This document shows, piece after piece, positions 51,101 to 62,923 of a stretch of DNA of 64,000 nt. Location: the NCBI GenBank assembly GCA_964019425.1, contig OZ025811.1, forward strand, positions 930,001 through 994,000. The letters are read 5' to 3'. Every line of letters starts with the position of its first letter. The first letter of the stretch is position 1. The stretch is from Flectonema sp. DT1601. Lineage: Eukaryota > Euglenozoa > Diplonemea > Diplonemida > Diplonemidae. The position numbers were made by a program, and so were the translations under genes. Below the pieces are notes generated by a model. It was not told the DNA's origin. It did not search any database and was given only the letters and a program-made list of their open reading frames with translations.

Positions 51101-54100
51101 CCTCCTGCTTCTGAATCTCCTCAACGTGCAAAACCACCTCCACGAACCCCCTCAAGAGCTGTTACGAAAATCAAAACCCTCCCAACTAGAAAGGAAGTTT
51201 CTGTAAACGCTTGTTTCAATCTCATGTCAGATCATTTCTTCGGAGAATGGCGTGAAATCAGAGAAATGACACCCGAACAACAAGCAGACAATTGGGACCT
51301 ACACGGAGTGTCGTTAAATATATTTCCGAGAACACATCCATTTCGTCTTACTGTTGCCAGTATTGTAATGCATCCGTTGTTTACTGGATCTGTGTTGAGT
51401 GTTATATTAGCGAACGTCGTATTCCTAGCAGTCGACAGTCCTTCAGCATCAGAACGAATGAGAGATTTCCTTGATATTGGGGACATATGTTTTACAATAT
51501 TATTCACACTTGAGTTGATGCTACGTGTTATTGTTATGGGATTTTATGGTCCAAAAAATCCTGACGGAGTCCCAAAAGCATACCTAACACATATATCAGA
51601 GAAGACTGCACTTTCTGTTGGTTCCGGACCTTCAAGTTTGAGAGTGTGGAACCGACTGGACTTCTTTGTTGTTGTGACAGCCTTTGCTGGAATTGGTGTC
51701 AAAGAACTAAAACTCTGTAGGTCCCTTCGTACTATTCGTCTTGTCGTTCACTCTGAAGGCATTCGAGTAGTAATAATGTCTTTATTCAGAGCTTTAACTG
51801 GACTTGCTAACGTGACAGTTGTGTGTCTGTTTCTCTGGTTGTCATTTGGTATATTAGCAGTTCAGTTATTCAAAGGTCAGTTTTACTACTGTACTGACGG
51901 ATCTGTCGATACGAGATGGGACTGTATTGGAACATGGCAAGAACCAATGAAAGATGTTTATGGAACTATTTATATTACAAGTCAGAGAGAGTGGAAGAAG
52001 TTACGTTATAACTTTGACCATTTAGGTGTTGCGATGCTGACTCTCTTTGAGATTGCTGTTGGAGAAGGTTGGGCGACAATTATGTTTTCAGGTATTGATG
52101 CTCGTGGTGTTGATAAGAATCCAAAGAGAAATGCCAGGCCATTCAATGCGATCTTCTTCGTGTTGTTTGTTGTTGTCGGTCAGTTCTTCGCAATGAATCT
52201 CTTTGTGGGTATGCTCATTGAAGTCTTTACTAGTTCGAAAGCAACAGAAGAAGGTTCAATTCTTATGACTGAACCACAAAGAAAATGGGTCCGCGCAAAC
52301 AAACTACTTTCATACGCAAAACTTTCACCAATGCCGTTAGTCCCTCGAGTTGTGAAGTACGGCGGAAAGATTGTAACACCCGGGCTTGGAGTGACATCTG
52401 TTTCATTAAAGTTACGAGCGAATGTTGTCGGAGAATGGATTGTCGATGGTAAAAAAGAACAAGTCTCAGTAACAAAAGGTAGATACCGATGCACAGGAGA
52501 AACTGTAATGAAAATGGTTGGTTGCAGTGCCGTGTTGGAAGGTTCTTTTGTAGAAGACGACGTCTTATCTGGAACTGCTTTCTATGCATTTGAAGAAGGG
52601 ACTTTTGAGCTTCGTGTGATTCCTCACAGTATCATTGAATCGACTGTCCAGAATATTAGATCGATTTGCTTCATTGTTACGATGAGTTCGATATTTGGTC
52701 ATCTTATCACTACTCTCATCGTAGTTAATGTTTTCGTAATGATGCTTAAGCACTACAACCAATCAGACTTTTATGTGTATTTATTGGAGGTTGGTAATTG
52801 GTTTTTTGTTGGATGCTTTACAATCGAAGCAATGATTAAACAACTAGGTCTCGGATATCAAAATTATTTTCGTGACGATTGGAATAAATTTGATTTCTTT
52901 CTGGTTGTAGTTTCATGGGTAGAAAGAGTAAATCAGGGTAGCAGTGGCATTGGAATCCTACGAGTTTTACGGATAGGAAGAGTCTTCAGATTAATAAAAA
53001 GAGCAAAAAATCTTCAAAAACTATTCGGTACCCTAATTCAGGCACTGCCATCTCTCGGAAACGTTTCTCTTTTACTTGTTGTGACTTTCTTTATTTTTGG
53101 GGTAGTTGGCGTAGAGCTATTCGGTAAGGTCACTCTTTCTGGTAACGACGGGCTAAATGAATACGCAAATTTCCAAAACGTTCCCTATGCGTTGATTACA
53201 CTCTACCAGTATGTTGTTAATTGGTGTTTTTTTTCAAATTGTATTCATCAAAAATATCGGGAATAAAAAAACAAAAAAAAAAACAGAGTCGCAACCACAG
53301 AAAGCTGGACAAACGTAATGGATGGTTGTATGGTTACTGAGAATAATTCAAATTGTAAAGAGCATCTCGGGAATTGTGGAAATTCAATTTCAATATTATA
53401 CTTTGTGTTATTCATGCTTGTTGGTATGTTATCTTTTCTTTATATTGTGACCCGTGTAGTCGTAGTTGTCAGTCGATATTTTGGGTTTTTTCTTGTGATC
53501 CATCCGGTGGTTGAATCACATAAAACACTTCCCCTGAGAGGTTGACAAGGCAAGAAGAAATGACTGCTGCTGTTTATTTCAATATTCTTGTTTGTGGCTA
53601 AGGTAACAGCCCCTCAGAGACATCGAACAGCATCATCGTTGGCGCTCCATGCATTACAGTGTGGAAACAGCCCTCACTAAAACGAAAGAATCTGAGGTAT
53701 GGTCATTCCTTAGCTTACTAAGAGAATGATGATCTCCAAGTAGGGTACCATGTACAGCAGTTAATCTGAGCAATAAAGCCTTAATTTACACGACCGATCT
53801 TTCCCACCCTTCCTAATCTGTTGTCCAGTACCTTCATCGATACTGATAACAATAGTATCAGAATCACTGTTCGACATCTAAATAAGTACCTGTAGAGTAA
53901 TAATAATTATTCGACAAATAAAGAAACGAAATCACAACTATCGGCATCAGCCAATCATAAAAGGGGGTCGCAACTCATTTTTGGACATCTGAAAATTTTT
54001 CTGATGTCTGTTTTTTGAGAGATTTCCGAGAAGATTCTTCTTACCATCAGTTGAATGTGGGCAGCTATACTCAACATTTGTTTACCAGGCCTAATAATCA

Positions 54101-55117
54101 AAACAGGATCATTCGCCTTACTAAATCTATTCATTACTATTGTGTTGGATGAGTTCAATAATCTAACTGATGATGATGAAGTAGACACTACGATCACTAA
54201 CGCAATTCCAATTTGTTGGGATGGACTTAAACCTGAATGTGGTCTTAAGACACAAGATAAAGTATGTTTTTAATTTTAGTTATTTTTATTGCTTTTTTTA
54301 TGTTTTAAATAAAGAAAAAAACATATCAATTATAACAGATGATTCTCATGGACCATTTTAGAGAGCGGTGGTTGAAAGTTGACCCTCTTGCAACTGGTAG
54401 AATAAGAGCCGTATGTGTATTGGTTGTATTTATGATTTCATTTTTTTTTTTTTTTAAAAAAAAACATTAGTTTTATATAAATATCACAGACATCATTCAT
54501 TACGCTGATGAAAGTTTGGTGTGCTTCTGGTAAGTTGACTGCTAATAGTGAGCGGATGTCGGACCTCTGGCTTCTCAGATTCCTCAGAACTGTCGCAATG
54601 CCAATTGACGAAGACGTATGAAATAACTTTTTTTATCTTTTATCTCAAATAGTATTCTTTTCTCTCTTCTCTGTGGGTATCACTAATCAAAAAAACACTA
54701 CAGCGAATGGTACGATACGAAGACGGAGTACAAGCCCTCAGTAAACAGTTATTCCAAATATCACTTGATGACGCTAAAGGTATTCAAAAATTTGTCAAAG
54801 CTCGGCAATGGTCTGGAAATGAATATTTGATGGTAGCTCACTACTTCGCTGTTTTGAAAATTGCCAACGCGTGGAAGATCAGACTACACCGAGAGGCGAG
54901 AGAAAAAAGATGGACAAGTCAGCTTCCGAGTGTCCCAGATAATGAAAAAGATTCAAAACTTGAAGAACAAGACAACCAGGAAGAAGTACACGTGATTCCT
55001 GTCAATGATGGGGCATTTGAGCAAAAATGTGATTCACAAGAGCGACAGCGGAATGACCCGCCTGTACAACAGCCATTTCTACCACCACCCCCGCCTCCAC
55101 CACCACATGCACTTTAA
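48119..55117 (+). CDS. Four-domain voltage-gated Ca2+/Na+-type channel
   Basis: Six exons: 48119-53208, 53287-53423, 54107-54261, 54339-54410, 54490-54615, 54704-55117; all GT-AG; 1997 residues. Four six-TM repeats begin near residues 240, 655, 1075 and 1515. S4 helices: DI RIIRPLRVVNR, DII RIFRLARILRLLRR, DIII weaker (LRTIRLVVHS), DIV LRIGRVFRLIKR. Pore residues read D (SLDDW), E (TGESW), E (VGEGW), E (TTESW, made by joining exons 1-2). So the ring is DEEE, near the EEEE of Cav channels. Joining exons 2-3 restores the DIV S6 helix (LVGSFALLNLFITIVL). A cytosolic tail follows and ends in a poly-Pro run. The III-IV linker holds an extra, probably folded, 90-residue segment. The chosen ATG sits in AAGGTATGT, itself a donor-like sequence, so the first codons are uncertain. 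Confidence 0.9.
53424..54106 (+). other. Oversized intron (683 bp) of the channel gene
   Basis: All other introns here are 51-119 bp. This one has the usual GTATGT donor and AAAACAG acceptor, and its removal restores the S6 helix. It is not T-rich and includes a box C/D-like candidate and a 25-nt near-palindrome at 53984-54008. It may host a small RNA. Confidence 0.75.
53720..53775 (+). ncRNA. Candidate intronic box C/D snoRNA
   Basis: A C box ATGATGA at 53726-53732 and a D box CTGA at 53766-53769, only 33 nt apart. The terminal stem is weak. Location inside an unusually large intron supports it; the short spacing and the lack of a clear stem or known guide argue against. Confidence 0.2.
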
Positions 55118-55503
55118 GGCATCTCAGTGGTGATCGGTTTCAGCTACATCCCAGTGCTTATTTCGGTGGGTAAAAGACGTGTCATACAACGTAAAAAAGT
55201 AAACTCCTCTAATTGTTTATTGTTATAAAGCTATACAGTTTAGTGTGTGTGAAGTTACCATTTTAATAAGTTCAATGGAACGTCTTTTCGATTCATCGAT
55301 TCTACGCCTCCTCCTTTTCACCTCCTTAAAAACTTAGTGTGGAATCGGGTTAAGGAAATCGAAATTAAAACTCATTCTGTCTTATTTATTCTTGCATTGA
55401 GTAAGGTTTCTGTTTTTTTTTTTTTTTTTTTTTAATTTTTACATGGCGTTTGATGATCGTACTCCCTTTCCATCTCTCCTTTCGGCTCTATTCCGTTGGC
55501 AAT

Positions 55504-55541
<38 letters not shown>

Positions 55542-55769
55542 CTATCTTTTTCAAGAGTGGTGCTGTTTAAATAGTTTGTTAGTTAATTACTTCAGTGAGA
55601 AGTACAATGGATTGTCAACTATTTTTTTTTTTTGTGTAATTCTGGTTTCACGTTACCGCTTCGTATGTTTTGATGCGCATTTTTGTCGCGTTTTTCTCTT
55701 TTTTTTTTTTTCTCTCTCACTTTTTTCTTTTCATTGAAGTATTTCCATTATTTTATTTTTATTTTTTTG

Positions 55770-55800
<31 letters not shown>

Positions 55801-56782
55801 TATCAAAGTTATCCTCTCCGAAGGTTTTTCCCTTTTTTCAATTATAGTCATGATGGATTCTTTGTTTTATTTTCTCTCCCCATATCATTTTCGTCCTTCG
55901 CCATATGAGCAGTACGTAAAGTATTTGATATTTGAATGTGATATGTCTATGGGTTGGTCTTTTCTTTTTTTTTTTTTACACCGTTGGTTGGTGTTTACTC
56001 CTTTCTCATAATTTTAGAATGAATTTACCTTCCCAGTCTTTGTCGTTTTGTCTTACACTTTTTGCTCGAGTTTTTTTTTTTTTTTTGATCTACCTGATTT
56101 CTCTATCATTCCCAATCAAAAAAAAAAAAAAATTGAAAATCGTTGGCTGATTTTTCTTTTTTTTTTTTTCTTCTGATGGTTTCTGATAGAAAGTCTCAGA
56201 TCTAAATATGTTTTTTACACGAATTGTAACCGAAGGTGTGAAAGTTTAACCGAATCTTTTTATTAACAAAAAAATTTAAAATAAAAAAAATAATTATCAA
56301 TGGAGCAGCTTTTTCAAGATGTTCTTCTTTTGTTTGGAAATAAAAAGAGCAAAAAAAAAAAAAATACATAGCTTGCAACACAGTAGTAATCTTAAAGGAA
56401 TCTCGGTGCACTGCATCACACTCAGTACCTACGCAGCAAAGCAGACGTCTTCTGCAAACAACACGTCTTCTTTTACAAGAAGTCGTGTTTTGTTTGCTTT
56501 CTTGCATTTGCTGACTTTAATTCAAAAAAAAAAAAAAACGAAAAAAAAATTATATATTTCCCATTCCTTCACCGTAACCCGCTCTCAACTCATCTTCAAA
56601 ACCCGTGTTTTCCACTTCCATATTTTTCTTATTTTTATTGCATTGATACCGTTGTGTACACTTGAGCTGTTTATATTTTCATTTTTGCTTCTCACATTCC
56701 AAATATAATATGACGCGTTTTTGAGAAAGCTGTGGGTACTATTTAAGTACTTACTTTTTCATAGAAACTTTCTTTAAAGAAA
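55118..56782. other. Intergenic region, 1.66 kb
   Basis: No gene. Dominated by homopolymers: T at 55411-55432, A29 at 55508-55536, T at 55696, A27 near 55770, A at 56119, T at 56157, A at 56349 and 56524. Open frames here are made of these runs. TTTTTCATAG lies 18 nt before the next start. Confidence 0.55.
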
Positions 56783-58456
56783 ATGGTTTTTACTGGTCTT
56801 GTAAGCGCTCAAGGGTCAGGAGGATTCACAAATACTGATCAAACAGAAACCTGTTGGAGATTATCTATTAAAAGCGAGGGATACTTTAAGGATGTGAAAC
56901 TCGGTGACAGCATAGCTGTAAATGGAGTTTGTCTTACTGTTGTTTGCTTCACTGATGACACTGCTGGTTTTGATGCCATGACTGAAACCCGCAGGCTGAC
57001 TTCATTAGCAGATCGAAAGGTCTACAACCTTGAGAAGGCGATGTCTGCATCAGACAGACTGGGAGGACATGTTGTTCAAGGACATGTTCATGGTATTGGA
57101 AAAGTGGTTCAAATTGACTCAGAGACAGGAGATGACAGCACCAACTTCTGGATTGAACATCCAGAAGTTGGAGCAGATCAAATTTTAGAACACAAAGGAT
57201 CAATTACTATTGATGGAGTCTCACTGACTGTAGCTGAAGTCAAAGAATCTCGTCTCCGTGTTTCAATCATTCCACACACTAAATCTGTTACGACGTTCGG
57301 AAATTACAGTGAGAACGATCTCGTTAACATCGAATTCTGCAACCGTTCGAGATCCGAGGCAGTAGTCCCATCAACTGACAGTGACTTCATGAAACTGGCA
57401 ATTGAACAGGGCAACCAGGGAAGGTGTACCGCCCCACCAAATCCGTGGGTAGGCTGCGTTATTGTCTCCGAATCTGGAGAAGTTATCGGAAAAGGATTTC
57501 ACAAAAAGGCCGGCACAGCGCACGCTGAGGTCGTTGCCATCAGCAGCGTTAGCGAAGCTGACAAGTGCAAGTTAAGTACCTCAACGTTGTATTCCACATT
57601 AGAACCTTGTTCACACCATGGACGTACTGGGCCATGTTGTGAGGCAGTAGTTAAGTGTGGTGTAAAGCGATGTGTTGTTGCAGTTCTTGACCCAGATACT
57701 AAGGTTTCAGGAAGAGGAATGAAATATCTTGAAGAGCACGGTATCGAAACTACAATTGAAGTCGAACAGGAGGCTGCGGAAGCTTCTCTAGCTCCTTACC
57801 TTTTCCAAAGGAGAAATGGGAGACCGTACTGCGTGTTAAAAATAGCAACCACTCTCGATGGATATGTTGCCTGTGCAGATGGAACTAGTCAGTGGATTAC
57901 TGGCCCAAAGGCAAGAGCTTTTGGGCACAAAATAAGAAGCGAGTCGCAGGCTGTCATTGTTGGTTCGCAAACAGCACTTTCAGATAATCCTCAATTAACT
58001 GTTAGAGACGATGGTGTTGAACGTCCATTTGAACAACAACCTTGGAGAGTTCTCCTCGACCATCGAGGACGTGTTTCAGAAGGACATCTTTTCTCTGATA
58101 AGGCTCCAACTATTATTTTTACTGAAAGTTCAGATGTAAAATACCCAAAAGCAGAATCAGACAACTTCAAAGTAGTAAGAGGTCCTTTCAACGAAACATC
58201 AGTACTAAGCCACCTGTGTGGGATGGGAATCCTCCAAGTAATGGTCGAGGGAGGTGGTTCTCTTCACACTTCATTCATGTCTGAAGGACTCTGTGATAGG
58301 TTGTACATCTTTCAGGGACCAACATTCTTTGGGGATGGTAAGAAGTGGTTGACTCGCAGCATCTGTTCAACGATTTCAGATGCGAAGTTTATGAAATTGG
58401 AATCTGTTGAACAACTGGATGACGATATTAAAATGGAATACGTCTTTAGGAAGTAA
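56783..58456 (+). CDS. Riboflavin synthase / RibD deaminase-reductase fusion
   Basis: Intronless, 557 residues. Residues 1-205 are a complete alpha-type riboflavin synthase with two lumazine-binding barrels (MVFTGLV start, LGDSIAVNGVCLTV, GGHVVQGHVHGIG, IDGVSLTV). Residues about 208-345 are the RibD deaminase (NPWVGCVIV, HAEVVAI zinc/proton site, TLEPCSHHGRTGPC zinc ligands). Residues about 350-557 are the NADPH-dependent reductase (KIATTLDGYVA, WITG, SDNPQLTVR, VEGGGSLHTSF). One chain thus supplies the deaminase, the reductase and the last step of riboflavin synthesis. GTP cyclohydrolase II, DHBP synthase and lumazine synthase would be elsewhere. RibD with both domains is the bacterial/plastid-type arrangement, so a bacterial origin is possible. 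Confidence 0.96.
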   Translation: MVFTGLVSAQGSGGFTNTDQTETCWRLSIKSEGYFKDVKLGDSIAVNGVCLTVVCFTDDTAGFDAMTETRRLTSLADRKVYNLEKAMSASDRLGGHVVQGHVHGIGKVVQIDSETGDDSTNFWIEHPEVGADQILEHKGSITIDGVSLTVAEVKESRLRVSIIPHTKSVTTFGNYSENDLVNIEFCNRSRSEAVVPSTDSDFMKLAIEQGNQGRCTAPPNPWVGCVIVSESGEVIGKGFHKKAGTAHAEVVAISSVSEADKCKLSTSTLYSTLEPCSHHGRTGPCCEAVVKCGVKRCVVAVLDPDTKVSGRGMKYLEEHGIETTIEVEQEAAEASLAPYLFQRRNGRPYCVLKIATTLDGYVACADGTSQWITGPKARAFGHKIRSESQAVIVGSQTALSDNPQLTVRDDGVERPFEQQPWRVLLDHRGRVSEGHLFSDKAPTIIFTESSDVKYPKAESDNFKVVRGPFNETSVLSHLCGMGILQVMVEGGGSLHTSFMSEGLCDRLYIFQGPTFFGDGKKWLTRSICSTISDAKFMKLESVEQLDDDIKMEYVFRK

Positions 58457-59090
58457 TTACCTGAACTTTATTCTATTGGTTAGTCTTTTACTACGTGTTG
58501 GAAACCGGAGTTAACTTCCGTAAGTACCACACACATCGTACTTGATTCGTCAATACCCATCTCCTATCATATGAGGATGACTATTATTTCTCTAGAAGGT
58601 TGTGAACGGCGCAGTGCGCTACACTACAAAAGTACGCCTGCCCATCAACCTTTTTGTATGAGCTTCTCGATAACACTTTATGGGTGTTTAAATACCAACA
58701 TTTGAAGATATTATGCTTTCATTGGTGTAATGGAATTTATTAAAAAAAAAAAAGTTAGAACAGCGACTGCAAACCATACCTGTACAACTCTTTTAGCTGT
58801 ACCAGGTTTGGTATTCCAACCTCAACAGCAATACTTTATAAGGCTTATGGAAGTTCCTGTTTCAAATTGGAACGGAAACCGAGGCAACAATTCAAAGTGA
58901 ACATTATCTCAACAAGACGAAATACGAACACCAAACTGATTATCGTTTTAATTAATTTCATAAGAATTCTTTTTTGTCATAGGACACCTCACATGTTTTG
59001 TTGTAGTGATAGTCATGTTGTATTATTAATATTGAATATTATGTATTTTATTATTTTTAATTAGGTCCCATCGGGGGGGGACACGTAAAA
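58457..59090. other. Intergenic region with imperfect hairpins
   Basis: No gene. A near-palindrome at about 58506-58520. A stem with one bulge at about 58773-58813 (ACCTGTACA with TGTACCAGGT) lies after an A run. TTTTTAATTAG then a G9 run precedes the next start by 27 nt. Confidence 0.5.
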
Positions 59091-62000
59091 ATGCTGCTTT
59101 CGGAGTTAACACTGGAAGAGGCTGAAGAGAAGATAGCGTTGGTCTCTCCGATGCTTCAACGAGTAGTTGAGCTAAGTGGATGTGCTGATGTGAAAGGGCT
59201 TATTACGTTCTTGCAGTCTTGGGAAGAGATGACACAACAAGCCCTAAACTGTACTCCACAGTCATCAGGTTCTATTGGAAGGAAGGGAAGTAAAACAGAA
59301 CAGCGAACTCGATTTTCTCATTTCACTACTGAAATTGAAGGCGACGCCAATGAGAGCTGCACTTCATCACCTGGATCACCAGAAATGGACATTGAAAGAC
59401 GTCGTAGTTCATTACAACTAGAACTCAGTATGAATAAACCAATAGTCAGAACAAAAACTGGATTACTAACAGCTTCCAATGCGGTTGCTAAACCTGATGC
59501 TGCTTACTATGCGAGAAGAAGGGCATCTCTGCCAGTTGGTGACGCTCTTCAGTTCAGAGGGAAGGTTGCTGTTTGTTGTAGTCCCAACTTGACAATTCCA
59601 AATGATATTGACGCTCAGTCTCTATTGAGATTACCATCAGTACCTCCTCCTCCTCCACCTCCTCAAGATTGTAATCTTGCGTCACCTTTGATGATGTTTA
59701 CTTCAAAGTTTAGTCATTCTTCAGGTGCTGATAGATCTCCGATGGATGCACAAGCGAAGTACATCATGTCTCCAACATTATCAGTATTAGACTTACTCGA
59801 TAGACCAAATCATGACAAATCTCCTCAAGACGGAATAGGTTCAAGGAGGGGAAGTACAGCTCAACGTAGAAGGCTATCAGCTGACACAACAGTTTATAGT
59901 TCTGGTTTTCATTCAAGAAAACACTCTCAGCACAGTGAGACAATGACACATAAGTCATCGTACAGAAAGAAGAATGTATTCTCTAACGCAGCATTAAGAG
60001 CGAGACTATCGATGATTCCTGATGACTTAGCAAGTGTACACAGAACCATGAGTGAAGATATAACAGAAACTAACGACGGACTTCAAACAAGTGAAGGTGA
60101 TCTTCTTGGAAGTGTCGACATGCAGTATGATGTTGAAGAAAGATATAATTTCCCTCGAACAACAGAACAGGTTAGCGAAGATCAAACAAAAGCTACTTTT
60201 GATAAATTTGATCTTTATTGGAAACCTTTATTATTTTTATATTCCCTCTATCAATTAATAATGATCCCATCTCGTATCGGATTAGACAGCAATCCATCTT
60301 GGGGTGTAAGTATTATAGACTTAGTGGTCGATGCAATTTGGTGGTTTGAAATATTCTGTAACTTTTACAGACCGTACGAACGCCAAGGACTCTACGTAAC
60401 CAAAAACACTGACATTTGGCAAAACTACTTAAAAGGTCATTTCTTGTTCGATTTGCTTATCGCTGTTCCATTTGAAGTTATTGGGTTTGGTCTATACAGT
60501 CGTAATGGCTCTCACATATCTGCATGGCGTAAAGAAACAGCAATAATGAGTCCATATTGGAGAATAAATAAAGTATTGCTCGTGCGATACAGTGACGACA
60601 TGTTTTCAAATGCATTCAAATCACTTTATAATGGTCATCCGCTTGTAACGAGATCTGTGCGTACTATTTGGTCTTTTACTCTTATTACTCACTATTTTGC
60701 TTGTGGATTACTCGTTCTTCTATTCTACGAAGGAGAAGAAACAGGTGTTCGATTCACTCAAATGAGAGAAATGTATAATTTCGATGACATCACAACTCAG
60801 TACTTTCTTGCTTATGATTATTCTGTCAAAGCCATGGTTGGTATGGGTCGTCCTGGAAGAACGATGCCTCAAACTGATCTCCAAGCTATTTTTTGTTTAA
60901 TAACGGCATTTGCTGGTGTGGCACTGTACGCAACGGTTTTGGCAACTATCGCTAATTTGGTTTCGGATGAGGTTTCTGAATCTGAGAAGTGGAGGAATAA
61001 AATAAACCAAGTGACAGACGTACTTCAATATATTAATAAAGCCAGAGACCCTTTACCAAACTCCTTAACATCAGCAATAAGAGGATACTATCATCATACC
61101 TTTTGGATATCAAGAGTACTACTTGGACGTATGGACGAAGTCATCCCTGACCTTCCAATAAAAATATCTGTTCAAGTTCAACAAGTTGTCGGAGGAGAAA
61201 CCATGGCTCGAGTCCCGATGTTTAAAGCTGCCTCAGCTGCAGATTCTCAATTCCTTCATTACATGCTTTATAACTTAGAACCCGTCACATTTTGTGAACA
61301 TGAAATAGTAATGGAAAAAGGAGATGAGGGTGACGGAATGTATTTCTTATTAGCGGGTGCGATGGGAGTTCTGAGTGACAAGACTGGAGAAGTTGTCTTT
61401 GTTCTTCACAGAGGATCATTTCTTGGTGAAATTGCCCTTATTCACGATTGTAGAAGAACAGCTACTGTAAAGGCACTGACCTGTTGCAGTGCATTCCGAC
61501 TTTCAAAAACAGTTTTTAAAGAAGCTGCGGCGTTATTCCCAAAGGCAATCTCGCGGGTCGAAGCCGAGGCAGGAGATCGACTTCAAAAGATTAAATTGGA
61601 AGAAATTGTAAAAAAAGTTCCACTGTTCGCTGCCTTAGACGATGATCCAGACTTCATAAGAGAAGTAGTCGGGGCATTGGAACCAAAGGTTCACCCACCT
61701 GGAACTGAAGTAGTTGTCAAAGGAGAAATAGGAACAGAAATGTTCTTCGTAGCTCAGGGAGAGCTATCTGTTCGTGTCGATGGAAAAACTGTTCACACAA
61801 TGAAGGAAGGATCGTTCTTTGGAGAAATTGTTATGTTATTTGATACTCGTCGAACAGCTTCAATCTTTGCTGAGACATATGTAGATCTATTCACACTGTC
61901 AAAGATTCAATTTCGATCTGTTATGAACTGCTATCCGGCACAAGCGTCACAAATAGCTGAGACCGGAAGGGAAAGGTTTAGAGCTTTTCTTGTTGAAGAT

Positions 62001-62447
62001 CTTCTTAAAAAGATTCATTTATTCGCGAGTCTAAAACACCGAGTTGACTTCCTCGATAGGTTAGCACAAGCTTTAAAACCTAGACCTATGGATGAAGATC
62101 AAATGTTAGTTACAGCTGGTGACTTAATCAGTGAATTATTTTTTATTTCAACTGGTGAAGTAACCGTCATCAATGAAGATGACTGCGTGAGTGCAATACT
62201 GAAAGCGGGAGATTACTTTGGAGGAATTTCAATGTTACGAGACTACACCTCTCTTACTACTCTCTACTGTCGTGCAAGTGGTGAAATATACTCTCTCTCG
62301 AGAGGCAGCTTCGATGAACTTGCAAGTGAATTCCCATCTGAATGTGCGATCTTACGAGACTTTGCTTTGGGACAACTCAAGAAGATGGTATGTATTTATT
62401 ATTTAAAGAAAGAAGAAAAAAAACAACTTATTACATAACAATACCAA

Positions 62448-62480
<33 letters not shown>

Positions 62481-62923
62481 ACAGATATTCGAGAGGCTAT
62501 ACACAGTTACTGATACAGGTGTTCGTAGAACATACTTTCATAGGTTGTGGAGTTTTGTGAGGTATGTTTTTCTCTTGGTTAAATTAACTACTAAACCCCT
62601 CAACACCAATCAACACACTAATCAATAGAATGCAACGTTTTGCTCAACAACAAGCACAACATGCTAAGGAAGCTTTAAAAGGATTACTAAGATCAAACAC
62701 AATGAGACGACCCACTACCAGAGAAACTAATAAGACGCAACGAACTAAAGACGACTTAGATAGTCCCCTAGCAGCTCTATTGTCTCCAGTTTCTGAAGGA
62801 AGCATCAACTTGTATGTGAGAGAAGAAGAAAGGACAGACGGAGGAAGGACAGAAGGAGGCAAAACAGATGGTGGAAGGACAGATGGAGGAAGGACAGCAG
62901 ATGGTGAAAGGACTTCAGAATAA
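59091..62923 (+). CDS. Cyclic-nucleotide-gated-type channel with three CNBDs
   Basis: Three exons: 59091-62387, 62485-62561 and 62629-62923 (introns 97 and 67 bp, phases 0 and 2); 1222 residues. A 360-residue Ser-rich N-terminus precedes six TM segments (about 370-640) of the HCN/CNG/EAG type. The S4 region (RINKVLLVRYSDDMF) is poor in regular Arg. The pore reads VKAMVGMGRPGRT, lacking GYG. A C-linker leads to CNBD1 (about 715-805, FLGEIALIHDCRRTATV) and CNBD2 (about 838-945, FFGEIVMLFDTRRTASI), both with the Glu-Arg cassette. A third domain (about 973-1080, YFGGISMLRDYTSLTTL) has lost both residues. Exon 3 encodes a Gln-rich helix and Gly-rich RTDGG repeats. Intron 1 holds a (CAA)10 microsatellite. 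Confidence 0.9.
62451..62480 (+). repeat. (CAA)10 microsatellite in intron
   Basis: Ten CAA units just before the ACAG acceptor of intron 1 of the triple-CNBD channel. They take the place of the pyrimidine tract. Confidence 0.95.
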
